Assembly (NCBI GenBank): GCA_902562425.1
Contig: CACETF010000008.1
Location: forward strand, 1-64,000
DNA: 64,000 nt
From: Porticoccaceae bacterium
GTDB taxonomy: Bacteria > Pseudomonadota > Gammaproteobacteria > Pseudomonadales > Porticoccaceae
Direction: 5' to 3'
The notes beneath the pieces were generated by a model that saw nothing but the letters and a program-made list of their open reading frames with translations, did not search any database and was not told the origin of the DNA. The position numbers were made by a program, and so were the translations under genes. Of the stretch, positions 54,174 through 63,635 are shown one piece after another. How positions within the stretch are numbered: position 1 is the first letter of the stretch; the number at the start of each line of letters is the position of its first letter.

Positions 54174-55754
54174 CTAAAGTGCCCAGTCGATTTCAATACC
54201 ATCTACAAAATAGTAGTCGGCTTTTTTCGAGCCTACGGCGGGCCAAGCGGGAGGAATGTTATCTTGGTCCCATAATCGATAAAGATCTGTCATTCTCGTT
54301 ACAATATCTGATCGTTCGTTGGCGAGGTTATGGATCTCGCCGATGTCATCGGACAGATCGTACAGCCAATATCGCTCCCCTGCATATATTAACTTCCAAT
54401 CTCCCTCTCTGATGGCCCAGTTTGCACCATTTCGCCAATAAAGTTCATTATGAGGAGTAAGGTTACTCGAACCATCAAGGTATGGGAGGAGGTCTACTCC
54501 CTCTATGGTGACTTCGCTAGGAATCTTCCCTCCGGCGGCGGCTATTGCCGTAGGGAGAATATCTAGAGAGCTTACGGGATTATGGTAAACTGTCTCCTTT
54601 GAAATTTGTTTTGGCCATTTTATCGTAAATGGTACTCTTATACCGCCTTCGAATAAGGTATGTTTGCCTAGGCGTAGTGGCGCATTGCTTGCGTAGTCAG
54701 CAACGCCCGCACCGTTGTCGCTAAGAAAAATAACCAGCGTATTTTCTTCTAGCCCTGTCTCTGTCAGCGCGTCGAGTATTGAGCCGATACCGTCGTCAAG
54801 AGATGCGGTCATGGCAGCGTAGATACGTTTTTGTTCATTCCCAATATCAGGGAAACGGTCATAGTATTTTTGGGTTACTTGAAGTGGGCCATGGGTGGCA
54901 GTGTAAGGAATATACAGGAAAAATGGTGTGTGTTTGTATCTCCTTATGAAGGCTACGGCCTCTCTCGAAAATGCATCGGTGAGGTAGTCAGGTTCATTGA
55001 CTATTTGCCGTCCTTTGAAGACGCTGCCAGCTCCTCTTCCTTTCCACGTAGAGTCTGAGCTTGAATTCTGAAGCCAATTTGCCATGTCATCGAGACCTTG
55101 TTCGGTAAGTGCATTAATGATTTGGTTGGATGTCATTTCGGATAGCTCAGATGTGGGTATTGTTTTTTCGAGAGCCTTCTTCGCTATATAATTTTGGAAG
55201 TCAAAAGATTTTACATCGGTTCGAGTCGGGTCGGCGTAATCGGTTGCCGCGGTGATAATACCGAACCATTCGTCAAAACCGCGATTTAACGGGTGAAATT
55301 CCTCGTTATCCCCGAGATGCCACTTTCCCGTCATTCCCGTAGTGTAGCCCGACATTTTAAGATAATTTGCGATAGTTTTTGCAGATACGGGGAGACCTGC
55401 GTCTCCAGATGGATCCCCCTCGGGAAGAAATTCATGACCAAACCGTTGCTGGTATCGACCGGTTAACATACTTGCCCTTGATGGAGAACACACTGGGCTA
55501 GTGACGTATCCTGAAGTAAAAAGAGCACCCTCCGTTGCTAACCTTTTAATGTTAGGTGTGGGCACGGCATTGCAGCCATAAAGTTCACTGTCGCAGTAAC
55601 CGAGATCGTCGGCAAAAATTAACACGATATTTGGCTGGGAAGAGTTCTGGCTGCAAGACGCGGACATCAGGCCTGTAAGACAGGCTAGAATAATAGTCAC
55701 TGGCTGTCTTATTCTGAATAGACGAAAGAACTGTTGTAGATATTCCAAAACCAA
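54174..55754 (-). CDS. Arylsulfatase-type sulfatase (copy 2), lipoprotein
   Basis: The protein has 526 residues. A basic N-terminus and hydrophobic segment end in LTGLMSASC, a lipobox at Cys34, so it is probably a lipid-anchored periplasmic enzyme. Asp49 and Asp50 in NIVLIFADDLGYCD bind calcium. The formylglycine site PVCSPSRASMLTGR (Cys89) is the canonical C-x-P-S-R. GMTGKWHLGD and FLSDNGAGVADY complete the site. Desulfates an ester outside the cytoplasm. First gene of the minus-strand group, divergent from ADP-ribosylglycohydrolase copy 2. Confidence 0.92.
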   Translation of the reverse strand: MVLEYLQQFFRLFRIRQPVTIILACLTGLMSASCSQNSSQPNIVLIFADDLGYCDSELYGCNAVPTPNIKRLATEGALFTSGYVTSPVCSPSRASMLTGRYQQRFGHEFLPEGDPSGDAGLPVSAKTIANYLKMSGYTTGMTGKWHLGDNEEFHPLNRGFDEWFGIITAATDYADPTRTDVKSFDFQNYIAKKALEKTIPTSELSEMTSNQIINALTEQGLDDMANWLQNSSSDSTWKGRGAGSVFKGRQIVNEPDYLTDAFSREAVAFIRRYKHTPFFLYIPYTATHGPLQVTQKYYDRFPDIGNEQKRIYAAMTASLDDGIGSILDALTETGLEENTLVIFLSDNGAGVADYASNAPLRLGKHTLFEGGIRVPFTIKWPKQISKETVYHNPVSSLDILPTAIAAAGGKIPSEVTIEGVDLLPYLDGSSNLTPHNELYWRNGANWAIREGDWKLIYAGERYWLYDLSDDIGEIHNLANERSDIVTRMTDLYRLWDQDNIPPAWPAVGSKKADYYFVDGIEIDWAL

Positions 55755-56012
55755 TCACCTCTCATGTAGACAATTACTCCAAAGCACAATTATTTTCAAA
55801 TAGCTGATGAATGCAATCACCCAAATTATCTTGTGGTTAGAATAAAAATCAATAGCTCTACGTGAAAAGGTTTTTATTTGAGCGAATCTGCGTACCCAGA
55901 GTAAATGATTTTTTTGTTTTGGGTGAAAGGGTTGTGGGAAATATTGACCAAAACTGCGCAAGTTCCTACGCTTACAAAAAAAAATTATTGCACAATTTTC
56001 GGAGATTATTTG

Positions 56013-57626
56013 ATGAAGTCGCTTGAGACACAATATATTAAAGCTGAGGTTAGGCAGAGAAGGGAAGAAGGGTGTGATACAGGAGATATTTCGGATCGGG
56101 TTGATGCGGCTTTGGAGGCAAAGGCAGGACAGTCAGAGATGACTGCTCTTTATGATGAGTTGATGAGTCTTCCGGTTGATGAGTCTTTTCCTTACAAAGA
56201 GCCATCAACCCTTGATGCGATCCGGGCTGAGCGTTACGAGGGTGAGCGTAAGCTTGAGGTGCCGTATGGTGATGATGTTCTCTATGATCGTATTTATGGA
56301 GCTTGGTTGGGTCGTGCTGCGGGCTGTGCGCTTGGTAAGCCCGTTGAGGGTTGGAAGAAGGAGCAGATTGATAAGTTTCTAACGGAGACGGATTCGTTGC
56401 CTTTGGATAATTATCTCCCTTTTAGAGAGAAATGGATCTCTAAAACTCAGAAAGCTTCTACCTTGGGAAACATAGAGTTTATGGACCGGGATGATGATAT
56501 GGATTACCCGATACTGGGTCTTCTGGCACTTGAGCGGCATGGTGCCGGGCTGACTTCACGCGGTATGGCTTATATCTGGTTGCAAAATATACCATTTGGG
56601 ACGGTGTATACCGCTGAAGATTCGGCATACCGTAACTTTGTTATGAACATCTTTCCTCCTAATTCTGCTATGTACCGGAATCCTTTCCGGGAGTGGATTG
56701 GTGCTCAGATAAGGGCCGATATTTTTGGTTATGCTGCTCCAGGCTGGCCTGAGAAGGCAGCGGAGCTTGCCTTTTATGATGCTGCGATTTCGCATGATAA
56801 GAATGGGATCTACGGTGAGATGTTTGTGGCGGCGATGGTGTCTGCGGCGTTCGTGCATACTGGTGCTGAGGAGATTATTGCAGCAGGGCTTGCAGAGATA
56901 CCGGCGGAAAGTCGTTTGGCGGAGGCCGTTCGCGATACGCTTGCTTGGTGTAAGGAAGAGGACGATTGGCTTGCTGTGTGGGAGAAAATAAACGAATCCC
57001 TGGGGCATTATCATGGTGTTCATACTATTAATAATGCAGCTCTTGTTGTAATGGGCGTCTGGTATGGCGTGGAAGATTTTGAGGCTGGGATTGTAAAAAC
57101 TGTAAGGGGTGGATGGGATACTGATTGCACAGGTGCGACGGTTGGATCGATTCTTGGTGCGAGGTTGGGAGCTGCATCATTACCGGACAAGTGGGTCGGG
57201 GTTTTCAATGACCGTTTAAAGTCAGTGGTGTCGGGTCATACTGATAATAAGATATCGGATCTAGCGCGAAGAACCCTTGATGTATCGAAGATCGTTATGA
57301 GCCCTGTGAGGGAGAAAGAGAAGGTAAAGTTGGGACCTAATGTTGGTGGGGTTTGGGAATTAAATAGTAAGTGGGGTAAGCAGGTTCTTGATTTTGGTCA
57401 GGGTACTATCGACTTTGCTAGTGAAGACCGAGGTGTACATTCTAAGCCGATGGATCTGTGGTCTAGCGAGTACACAAATCCGCATATGAGTTTTTCTTAC
57501 GGAGTAGATAAAGGTGGTTGGGATTATTGTATTGATTTTTCCGGCACCGTAGATGGTGATCATTTTGAAGGATTTTATTATCCGGGTGTGATTCCGGTTT
57601 CAGGTACTCGCAAGGTTAACACATAG
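56013..57626 (+). CDS. ADP-ribosylglycohydrolase family protein (copy 2) with C-terminal extension
   Basis: The protein has 537 residues from ATG 56013 (GGAG nine bases upstream). N-terminal helical region as in copy 1, then DRIYGAWLGRAAGCALGKPV and metal motifs MDRDDDMDYPILGLLALERH and GGWDTDCTGATVGSILGA. Clearly paralogous to 8687-10051. It adds about 100 C-terminal residues (VGGVWELNSKWGKQVLDFGQ onward, ending with DHFEGFYYPG) that look like a small beta domain absent from copy 1. First gene of the plus-strand group; the next gene follows 11 bases later. Confidence 0.85.
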   Translation: MKSLETQYIKAEVRQRREEGCDTGDISDRVDAALEAKAGQSEMTALYDELMSLPVDESFPYKEPSTLDAIRAERYEGERKLEVPYGDDVLYDRIYGAWLGRAAGCALGKPVEGWKKEQIDKFLTETDSLPLDNYLPFREKWISKTQKASTLGNIEFMDRDDDMDYPILGLLALERHGAGLTSRGMAYIWLQNIPFGTVYTAEDSAYRNFVMNIFPPNSAMYRNPFREWIGAQIRADIFGYAAPGWPEKAAELAFYDAAISHDKNGIYGEMFVAAMVSAAFVHTGAEEIIAAGLAEIPAESRLAEAVRDTLAWCKEEDDWLAVWEKINESLGHYHGVHTINNAALVVMGVWYGVEDFEAGIVKTVRGGWDTDCTGATVGSILGARLGAASLPDKWVGVFNDRLKSVVSGHTDNKISDLARRTLDVSKIVMSPVREKEKVKLGPNVGGVWELNSKWGKQVLDFGQGTIDFASEDRGVHSKPMDLWSSEYTNPHMSFSYGVDKGGWDYCIDFSGTVDGDHFEGFYYPGVIPVSGTRKVNT

Positions 57627-57637
57627 GAAAAAATTTT

Positions 57638-58747
57638 ATGAAGATATCAGATGTCAAGGTGGTTGTATGGAAGTGGACAGGGATCCCGCCGGTTAATTAC
57701 TCGCGCACTATAAAGGGTGTTGCGAATAGCGTTGACATGGCTTTGCTTACTATTTATACGGATGAGGGATATCAGGGACACGCGTTTATTGGCTCTGCAC
57801 TCTACGGTATCGGTAAAGATGCAGAACAAACTATCGATCGATACAGACCCGCTTTGGTCGGCAGAGATCCGTTAGATCGAGAGCGTATCTGGCAAAGTAT
57901 TTCAAGAACGGCCCTTGGTTTTGCGCAGATGCGTTTAATAGGTGCAATCGATATTGCGCTCTGGGATCTTGCTGGGAAGTTTGCAGGTGTGCCGATTCAT
58001 AAGCTCATGGGCTCCTTTAGAAAATCTGTTCCGGCCTATGCGAGCTCAGCGGTGCTAGATTCTCCAGAGGCATATGTGGAGGAGGCGCTGAAGTACAAGG
58101 ATTTGGGTTGGACAGCATACAAGATACACCCGCCGACGATACCGACTGAGGACATTCGAGTTTGTCATGCGGTACGAAAGGCTGTGGGCGACGATTTCAG
58201 GCTTATGCTCGATTGTGTTTGGTCCTATAAATATGCGGACGCGGTCCGTGTGGGAAGCGTTGCGGAGGAACTCGGCTTTTATTGGTACGAAGATCCACTT
58301 CATTTCGATGACATTGGCGGGTATATGAAGTTGAAGCAGGTACTTAAGATTCCTATTGCTGCCACCGAGCTTCCTCCAACCGGCCCCACCGCTTATGCTC
58401 CTTGGATCCTACAGCAGGCCACAGACTATCTAAGGGGTGATCCTGTGATCAAGGGTGGACTAACATCTTGTCTGAAAACCGCACATACAGCAGAGACCTT
58501 CAACATGAATTATGAGGTTCACCACGGAGGTAATTCTTTAACCAATGTCGCTAATCTCCACCTTATTATGGCGATTCGAAATTGTGAATACTTTGAGGTT
58601 TTGTTACCAGATGAGGTACAAAAGCACGGACTGGTAATAGATATAGAGGTTGATAGAGATGGCATGGTTCATGCCCCTCAGGAGCCGGGGCTTGGTATGG
58701 AGATCGATTTTGAAATGATAAACAGAAATAGGGTAGCAGAGTTATGA
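57638..58747 (+). CDS. Mandelate racemase/muconate lactonizing (enolase superfamily) enzyme
   Basis: The protein has 369 residues. The C-terminal barrel has the enolase-superfamily residues: Lys162-x-His164 in TAYKIHPP (KxH in place of KxK), metal ligands Asp192 (MLDCVW), Glu218 (WYEDPL) and Glu244 (ATELPP), and a late EVHHGGNSL His. It probably dehydrates or epimerises a sugar acid. Start codon 11 bases after the ADP-ribosylglycohydrolase stop. Its stop overlaps the following SDR start by 4 bases. Confidence 0.9.
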   Translation: MKISDVKVVVWKWTGIPPVNYSRTIKGVANSVDMALLTIYTDEGYQGHAFIGSALYGIGKDAEQTIDRYRPALVGRDPLDRERIWQSISRTALGFAQMRLIGAIDIALWDLAGKFAGVPIHKLMGSFRKSVPAYASSAVLDSPEAYVEEALKYKDLGWTAYKIHPPTIPTEDIRVCHAVRKAVGDDFRLMLDCVWSYKYADAVRVGSVAEELGFYWYEDPLHFDDIGGYMKLKQVLKIPIAATELPPTGPTAYAPWILQQATDYLRGDPVIKGGLTSCLKTAHTAETFNMNYEVHHGGNSLTNVANLHLIMAIRNCEYFEVLLPDEVQKHGLVIDIEVDRDGMVHAPQEPGLGMEIDFEMINRNRVAEL

Positions 58748-59550
58748 TGCAGGAATTTAACGGAAGGACGGCATTTATTACGGGCGGAGCGAGTGGGATT
58801 GGCTTTGGCATTGCGAAAACCTTTGCGAGGCAGGGAATGAATGTTGTGATAGGTGACGTGCAAGATGATCGCCTTAAGCATGCTGAGGGGCTGCTGAAAG
58901 AAATCACGAAGAATATCTTCTCAGTTAATGTGGACGTTACAGACAGAGAGGCGCTTCATGCGGTATCTGATAAGATAAAAAGTGTCTTTGGACCCTTACA
59001 TGTACTGTGTAATAATGCAGGGAGGACTGGCGGCGGTAAGGTACTTGATACTCCCGAAGACCGATGGCGACATGTCGAAGAGGTAAATTTTTGGGGACCT
59101 ATTAACGGACTCAAGGTCTTCCTGCCGGATATGTTAGAGAGCGGTGAGAGCGGCCACATAGTTAATACCTCTTCATTCAGTGGTATACATGGTCATGGGA
59201 ATCAGTCGGCATATGGAGCAAGTAAATTTGCGCTTGTGGGCTTATCGGAATTTTTGCGTAACGATCTTGCGGGGACACCGGTATCTGTGTCGGTCCTTTG
59301 CCCGCATGTAGTGGATACGCCAGTTATCGGAGCACTCAAGGAGAGGGTCAATCCAAGAGTGAGAGAGATGATTGAGGCCATGGCGGTCTCCGCTGATGTT
59401 GTAGGACAGCAGGTTCTCAGTGCAATCGAGAATGACGAGTTTTATATATTTTGTGATGGCAGTGATACGAGGAAGATGCTTGAGGAGCGTTGTGAAACTA
59501 TGTTAGCTGCAATGGAGCGGCAATTCCCAAGGGGGAATGAAAATGAATAA
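58744..59550 (+). CDS. Short-chain dehydrogenase/reductase (SDR)
   Basis: The protein has 268 residues. NAD(P) motif AFITGGASGIGFGIAKTF, the NNAG stretch LCNNAGRTGGGK, and the catalytic Ser-Tyr-Lys in NTSSFSGIHGHGNQSAYGASKFAL. Oxidises an alcohol or sugar. The ATGATG start overlaps the upstream stop by 4 bases, and its own end overlaps the kelch gene by 14 bases, so the genes are tightly coupled. Confidence 0.92.
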   Translation: MMQEFNGRTAFITGGASGIGFGIAKTFARQGMNVVIGDVQDDRLKHAEGLLKEITKNIFSVNVDVTDREALHAVSDKIKSVFGPLHVLCNNAGRTGGGKVLDTPEDRWRHVEEVNFWGPINGLKVFLPDMLESGESGHIVNTSSFSGIHGHGNQSAYGASKFALVGLSEFLRNDLAGTPVSVSVLCPHVVDTPVIGALKERVNPRVREMIEAMAVSADVVGQQVLSAIENDEFYIFCDGSDTRKMLEERCETMLAAMERQFPRGNENE

Positions 59551-60550
59551 ACCAGCTTTTGAGGCAAATTGGGAGAGGTTGGCTGACATGCCAATAGGGA
59601 AGTGGGAGCCAGCGAGCATAGTTCTTGATGACAAGCTGTATGTGCTTGGCGGCTATGAGTCCGGAATCAGATCGGGGAAGAATCTGCACGTTTTTGATCC
59701 GGCTGCAGCCGTCGGTGGTGTCTGGACCAAGCTGCAGGATTTACCAAGTTCCATAACCCATGTGAACCTTGCCCCAGGGGATACCGGTTTCTGGTTTGCG
59801 GGAGGCATGAAAGATATGGATCGACCAAAAGAAATTAAGGACCATATCATAGCTGAGGTCTGGCACTTTGATCCGGAGCTTGATCGATATACGGCAGGAC
59901 CCACATTACCCGGCCGCCGCGCGGGTGGTGGTTTGGTAAGATTTGGAGATAATCTTCATTATATCTCGGGGTTGATGGAGGATAGAGATACCGACTCTCC
60001 GGACCATTGGGTGTTTGATCTTGCAAGCTGGCGAAAGACGGGAGGCGGCATTTGGAAAAATTTAGCGCCCCTTCCGCTTGCCCGAAACCAGCTGATGGTC
60101 ACCGTTTTTGATGAGAAGATTTATGTCATCGGCGGTCAGCTAAATCATGATTCGCAACAATTGGATCAGCCAAATGTCGATATCTATGACCCTTGCACTG
60201 ATTCGTGGTCTGCGGGACCCTCTTTACCTTATGGGCACTCTCACTCTGAGGGGGCAACGTTTACTTATGACAACCGAATATGGATGGTCGGCGGGCATAC
60301 AACGCGGGACGGCGGGACTAAAGGACTTTGCGAGAATATACTTAGCTTAGGTGAGGGAGAGGATGAGTGGGAGCTTACTTACAAGCTGCCTAGGAAGCTT
60401 TCCTCGCCGGCCGCAAAGGTGGTTGACGGACGCTTATATGTGGCGGGTGGGTTTGACTTTGTGCGGATGAAGTCAGGTAACGCTTACTGGGCAGACCGAC
60501 AACTTTCTTCTGCAGAGGTTCTTGTTACCGATCTACCAGTAAGAGGCTAG
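59537..60550 (+). CDS. Kelch-repeat beta-propeller protein
   Basis: The protein has 337 residues with no evident signal peptide. Kelch units are recognisable by their GG pairs: KLYVLGGYESGI, KIYVIGGQLNHDS, RIWMVGGHTTRDG, RLYVAGGFDFVRM, with W-containing strands between. A six-bladed propeller is likely. Kelch proteins include sugar epimerases and lectin-like enzymes as well as binding proteins; given the neighbours, a sugar-handling role is inferred. It begins inside the SDR gene's end. Confidence 0.8.
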   Translation: MKMNKPAFEANWERLADMPIGKWEPASIVLDDKLYVLGGYESGIRSGKNLHVFDPAAAVGGVWTKLQDLPSSITHVNLAPGDTGFWFAGGMKDMDRPKEIKDHIIAEVWHFDPELDRYTAGPTLPGRRAGGGLVRFGDNLHYISGLMEDRDTDSPDHWVFDLASWRKTGGGIWKNLAPLPLARNQLMVTVFDEKIYVIGGQLNHDSQQLDQPNVDIYDPCTDSWSAGPSLPYGHSHSEGATFTYDNRIWMVGGHTTRDGGTKGLCENILSLGEGEDEWELTYKLPRKLSSPAAKVVDGRLYVAGGFDFVRMKSGNAYWADRQLSSAEVLVTDLPVRG

Positions 60551-60589
60551 TAAGTTCATCGGTTTCAAGGGGCTACATGGAGTATTTCT

Positions 60590-61549
60590 GTGGCGCAAAA
60601 GATGAAGTGCACCACAATTGTACTGTTACCGGTTCTTTTGTTGTTGATTGGAATTGCTCTTGTGAAGAACGATTCTTCGGCAACAACACAGGGGCAGTCG
60701 GATGGTTCCTTCTTGCATTATGAGGCGTTTTCATCAGATTATATTGAGCCTCGTCCCATTGATGTCTGGTTGCCTCCTGGCTATGAAAAAAATCTGGATC
60801 AATCTTATCCGGTTGTGTACATGCATGATGGACAATTAGTGTTTAAAAAGAAAACTTCTCCATACTCGAGCTTCTGGTATAAGCCTTTTGACTGGTATGT
60901 TGATGGTTTATTCTGGGAAGCGGATATCGTAATGTCCCGGCTGATTCGTCAAGGAAAGATACGCCCTGCAATTCTTGTCTCCATATGGTTTAAAAAAGGA
61001 AATCGGGCAATCGAATTTATGCCGCAGAAACCCATAACTGATGTACCGCACCCCATGTGGAGCATAGATGATTCTCAATATGTGGCCGGCGATATAATCT
61101 CCGACAGGTACCTTAAGTTTTTGGTGGAAGAGCTAAAACCTTTCGTGGATCGAAATTACCGAACGAGCTCAGATATGGAGAATACTTTTATTATGGGATC
61201 TAGTATGGGCGGGCTGATATCGGCCTACGCAATTTCTGAGTACCCTGATGTGTTTGGAGCCGCCGCATGTTTGTCAACTGACTGGACTCATGGAGACGGG
61301 GCGGAAATTAAATGGTATGAGAAACAGTGGCCCAAAGCTGGAACCCACCGGCTTTATTTTGACTTTGGAACTGAGACCTGGGATGCTCCTTTTGAGCATT
61401 ATCAGAAAAAGATGGATTTAGTAATGCGCCATCATGGGTATACCGAAGGGGTTGATTGGATCACTAAGAAGTTTGAGGGAGAAGACCATACCCCAAGGGC
61501 TTGGCGGGAGAGACTCCACTTCCCGTTAACATTCATGTTGGGCAATTAA
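60590..61549 (+). CDS. Exported esterase (alpha/beta hydrolase, esterase D-like)
   Basis: The protein has 319 residues, GTG start at 60590 with GGAG seven bases upstream. An N-terminal hydrophobic segment (about 8-26) is a signal or anchor. Fold motifs: IDVWLPPGYEKNLDQSYPVV, VVYMHDGQLVF, and the nucleophile elbow FIMGSSMGGLISAYA (G-x-S-x-G). C-terminal FEGEDHTPRAWRERL carries the probable catalytic His. Removes an ester group such as an acetyl from the substrate before uptake (inferred). Last gene of the plus-strand group. Confidence 0.85.
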   Translation: MAQKMKCTTIVLLPVLLLLIGIALVKNDSSATTQGQSDGSFLHYEAFSSDYIEPRPIDVWLPPGYEKNLDQSYPVVYMHDGQLVFKKKTSPYSSFWYKPFDWYVDGLFWEADIVMSRLIRQGKIRPAILVSIWFKKGNRAIEFMPQKPITDVPHPMWSIDDSQYVAGDIISDRYLKFLVEELKPFVDRNYRTSSDMENTFIMGSSMGGLISAYAISEYPDVFGAAACLSTDWTHGDGAEIKWYEKQWPKAGTHRLYFDFGTETWDAPFEHYQKKMDLVMRHHGYTEGVDWITKKFEGEDHTPRAWRERLHFPLTFMLGN

Positions 61550-61554
61550 TGGTT

Positions 61555-61586
61555 CCATGAGAATTCGGGCCCGAAGTTTCTCATGG
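61555..61586. terminator. Long hairpin between convergent genes (probable bidirectional terminator)
   Basis: CCATGAGAA and TTCTCATGG (61555-61563 and 61578-61586) pair over 9 bp, and the interior TTCGGGCCCGAA is itself self-complementary, giving one extended hairpin. It lies 5 bases after the esterase stop and before the convergent ABC gene end. No long T-run follows, so termination is inferred from position. Confidence 0.5.
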
Positions 61587-61658
61587 CGGCTTATTTTAGA
61601 CACGTATTTATATAAGTTTTTTCACCACGGCGTTACTAATCGTCCATTAACAATTTTA

Positions 61659-63635
61659 TTAGACAGCTTGTAGTTCAACAAATCGACGGTACCGTCCATG
61701 TGGTTTTGCCATTAAAGCATCATGTTCTCCTACTTCTACTATCCTTCCTTCCTCTAAAAAAACAATCTGGTCAGCCTCACGGATTGTTGAGAGCCTGTGA
61801 GCAATTATTACCATCAGACGACTTTTCGATGATTCCTTTAACGCTGCCATCATGTTGCGTTCGGTTTTTGGATCGAGAGCGGCAGTGGGCTCATCTAGGA
61901 CGATAATTGGAGTATTGCGGAGAAGTCCCCTCGCGATAGATAGTCGTTGCTTTTGTCCAACGGACAAGGTGTCTCCGCCTTTACCAACGGGGGTGTCTAT
62001 CCCATTTGGAAGCAGGTCAATAAATTCCATAGCTCCTGCGATGCGGCACGCCTCAATCATTTCATTCACTGTGGCATTAGGGTTGGAGAGCAGGAGATTT
62101 TCTCTGATACTGCTCGAAAGTAGCATGTGTTCCTGAAATACATAGGTAACTTGTTGGCGGATGTCTTTAATGTTGAGCCGACTGAGTTTCTGATCATCGA
62201 AAAATATTTCACCTTTACTGGGACGAATAAAGCCGGGCAATAGATAAGCGAGAGTTGTCTTACCCGCGCCGGTAGGGCCGACAACCGCGACAAGGTTATC
62301 TAAAGCGAGTTCGAGATTAACGTGTTGAAGTGCCACACGACCATCGGGGTAGGAGTAACTTACATCGTTGAGGTGAATGCCCTCTTTAATGGGTTTTATG
62401 GACATATACTCGCCATCGGTCTCGGTTGTGTAGTCAATAAAAAAGAAGACCCTTCGCACTGCTGCGATATTCTTCTGAAGCTCAATCCAGTACAGGCCGA
62501 TTGCGGCCGCGTTCTCGGATAGCATAAACATCATGCCCGAGAGAACGGCATAATCTCCTAAAGAAAGGGTACCGGCAATTACATCGTCGGTGATTAATAT
62601 AAAACCAATCGCCATCACTATCCATGTAATACAGGTCCTGATAACCTTGAGAATCATATCAAGTGCAACCGTGAGGCGATGGCGCCAGTAGGACTCTTCA
62701 CTTGAGTTTTCAAATCGGACGCTCTCTTTGTCTGATCCACCAAGTGCTTGTACTGCCGCTATGTTTTCCAGACTCTCCTCCATTCGGTTTGTGGTAGTGG
62801 CTCCAGAAGCCCTATTTTTTTGGTGAATCCGGCGGGCGAGAGCTGAAAACGGCGCGGTAACCAATATTGTTAGGGGAATTAAGCTAGCTGCAAGCCAGAT
62901 GAGCTCAGGTGTCACGTCGCCATAGCTAAATTGCAGTAGATAAATGCTGAGGGCGGCGCTTATTATGAGCAGCAGCGGATTTATCGCGATACGATAGATG
63001 ATTTCTGGCATAAGGGGGGCGTCGTACATCACCCGATAAATTGAATCACCAATCCTTTGCTCATCAAGGGTTGTCATCTCCAAATGTGTTAATCGTCCCA
63101 TTAGTCTTGCTCGTAAGGCGTTTCCCAACCTTTGCGTCATCCGAATACTTAAAGAAAGCTCCAGCAATCCCCACAGTCCGTTTGCATTGCTCCCACCCGA
63201 AGATAGAGCTTGTTCAGACTGGGTAGCCGCATCAAAACCCTTGGCTTGAGCAATTTCCTGCGCTTGTTCGGCTGCGGGTGCACGAAGACCAAAAAGAGTC
63301 AAAGCGATCAGGAGAAGAGAGGTCACAGAAAACATGATCTCGTATGGAGAAAGGTCATGGATCATGTTGATAAAAGGTATCATAAAGGGAGGGAATGGAA
63401 CTTCGGTGGTGTTGAACGGTTGCTGCATGATCACCTGGTCAACAATTATTTTTAAAATCCACGGTACAGCAAGAGCAGGTAAGATTGACACGAGGGCCAT
63501 GAGTAGTTTACAAATAAATAGGCCCTTGACGCCCTTCACGAATCTAAATGACCTCGAGATCAGTGTGAGCACCTGTTGGAGATTGATTTCAGAGGCGGTA
63601 TCAACTCGGTCGTCGTAAAGCTTAGAATAATTCAT
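61659..63635 (-). CDS. ABC exporter half-transporter (permease-ATPase fusion)
   Basis: The protein has 658 residues. Membrane domain (about 35-400) with six helices, then the ATPase: Walker A VVGPTGAGKTTLAYLL, the Q-loop region, signature TLSVGQKQRLSIARG (LSVGQ rather than LSGGQ), Walker B IIVLDEPTAALDPKT and the His switch IIAHRLST. A long acidic/polar insert (about 112-155, GFDAATQSEQALSSGGSNAN) interrupts the membrane part. The start codon lies 14 bases inside the end of the upstream ABC gene, so the two probably form a heterodimer. Substrate unknown. Confidence 0.9.
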   Translation of the reverse strand: MNYSKLYDDRVDTASEINLQQVLTLISRSFRFVKGVKGLFICKLLMALVSILPALAVPWILKIIVDQVIMQQPFNTTEVPFPPFMIPFINMIHDLSPYEIMFSVTSLLLIALTLFGLRAPAAEQAQEIAQAKGFDAATQSEQALSSGGSNANGLWGLLELSLSIRMTQRLGNALRARLMGRLTHLEMTTLDEQRIGDSIYRVMYDAPLMPEIIYRIAINPLLLIISAALSIYLLQFSYGDVTPELIWLAASLIPLTILVTAPFSALARRIHQKNRASGATTTNRMEESLENIAAVQALGGSDKESVRFENSSEESYWRHRLTVALDMILKVIRTCITWIVMAIGFILITDDVIAGTLSLGDYAVLSGMMFMLSENAAAIGLYWIELQKNIAAVRRVFFFIDYTTETDGEYMSIKPIKEGIHLNDVSYSYPDGRVALQHVNLELALDNLVAVVGPTGAGKTTLAYLLPGFIRPSKGEIFFDDQKLSRLNIKDIRQQVTYVFQEHMLLSSSIRENLLLSNPNATVNEMIEACRIAGAMEFIDLLPNGIDTPVGKGGDTLSVGQKQRLSIARGLLRNTPIIVLDEPTAALDPKTERNMMAALKESSKSRLMVIIAHRLSTIREADQIVFLEEGRIVEVGEHDALMAKPHGRYRRFVELQAV

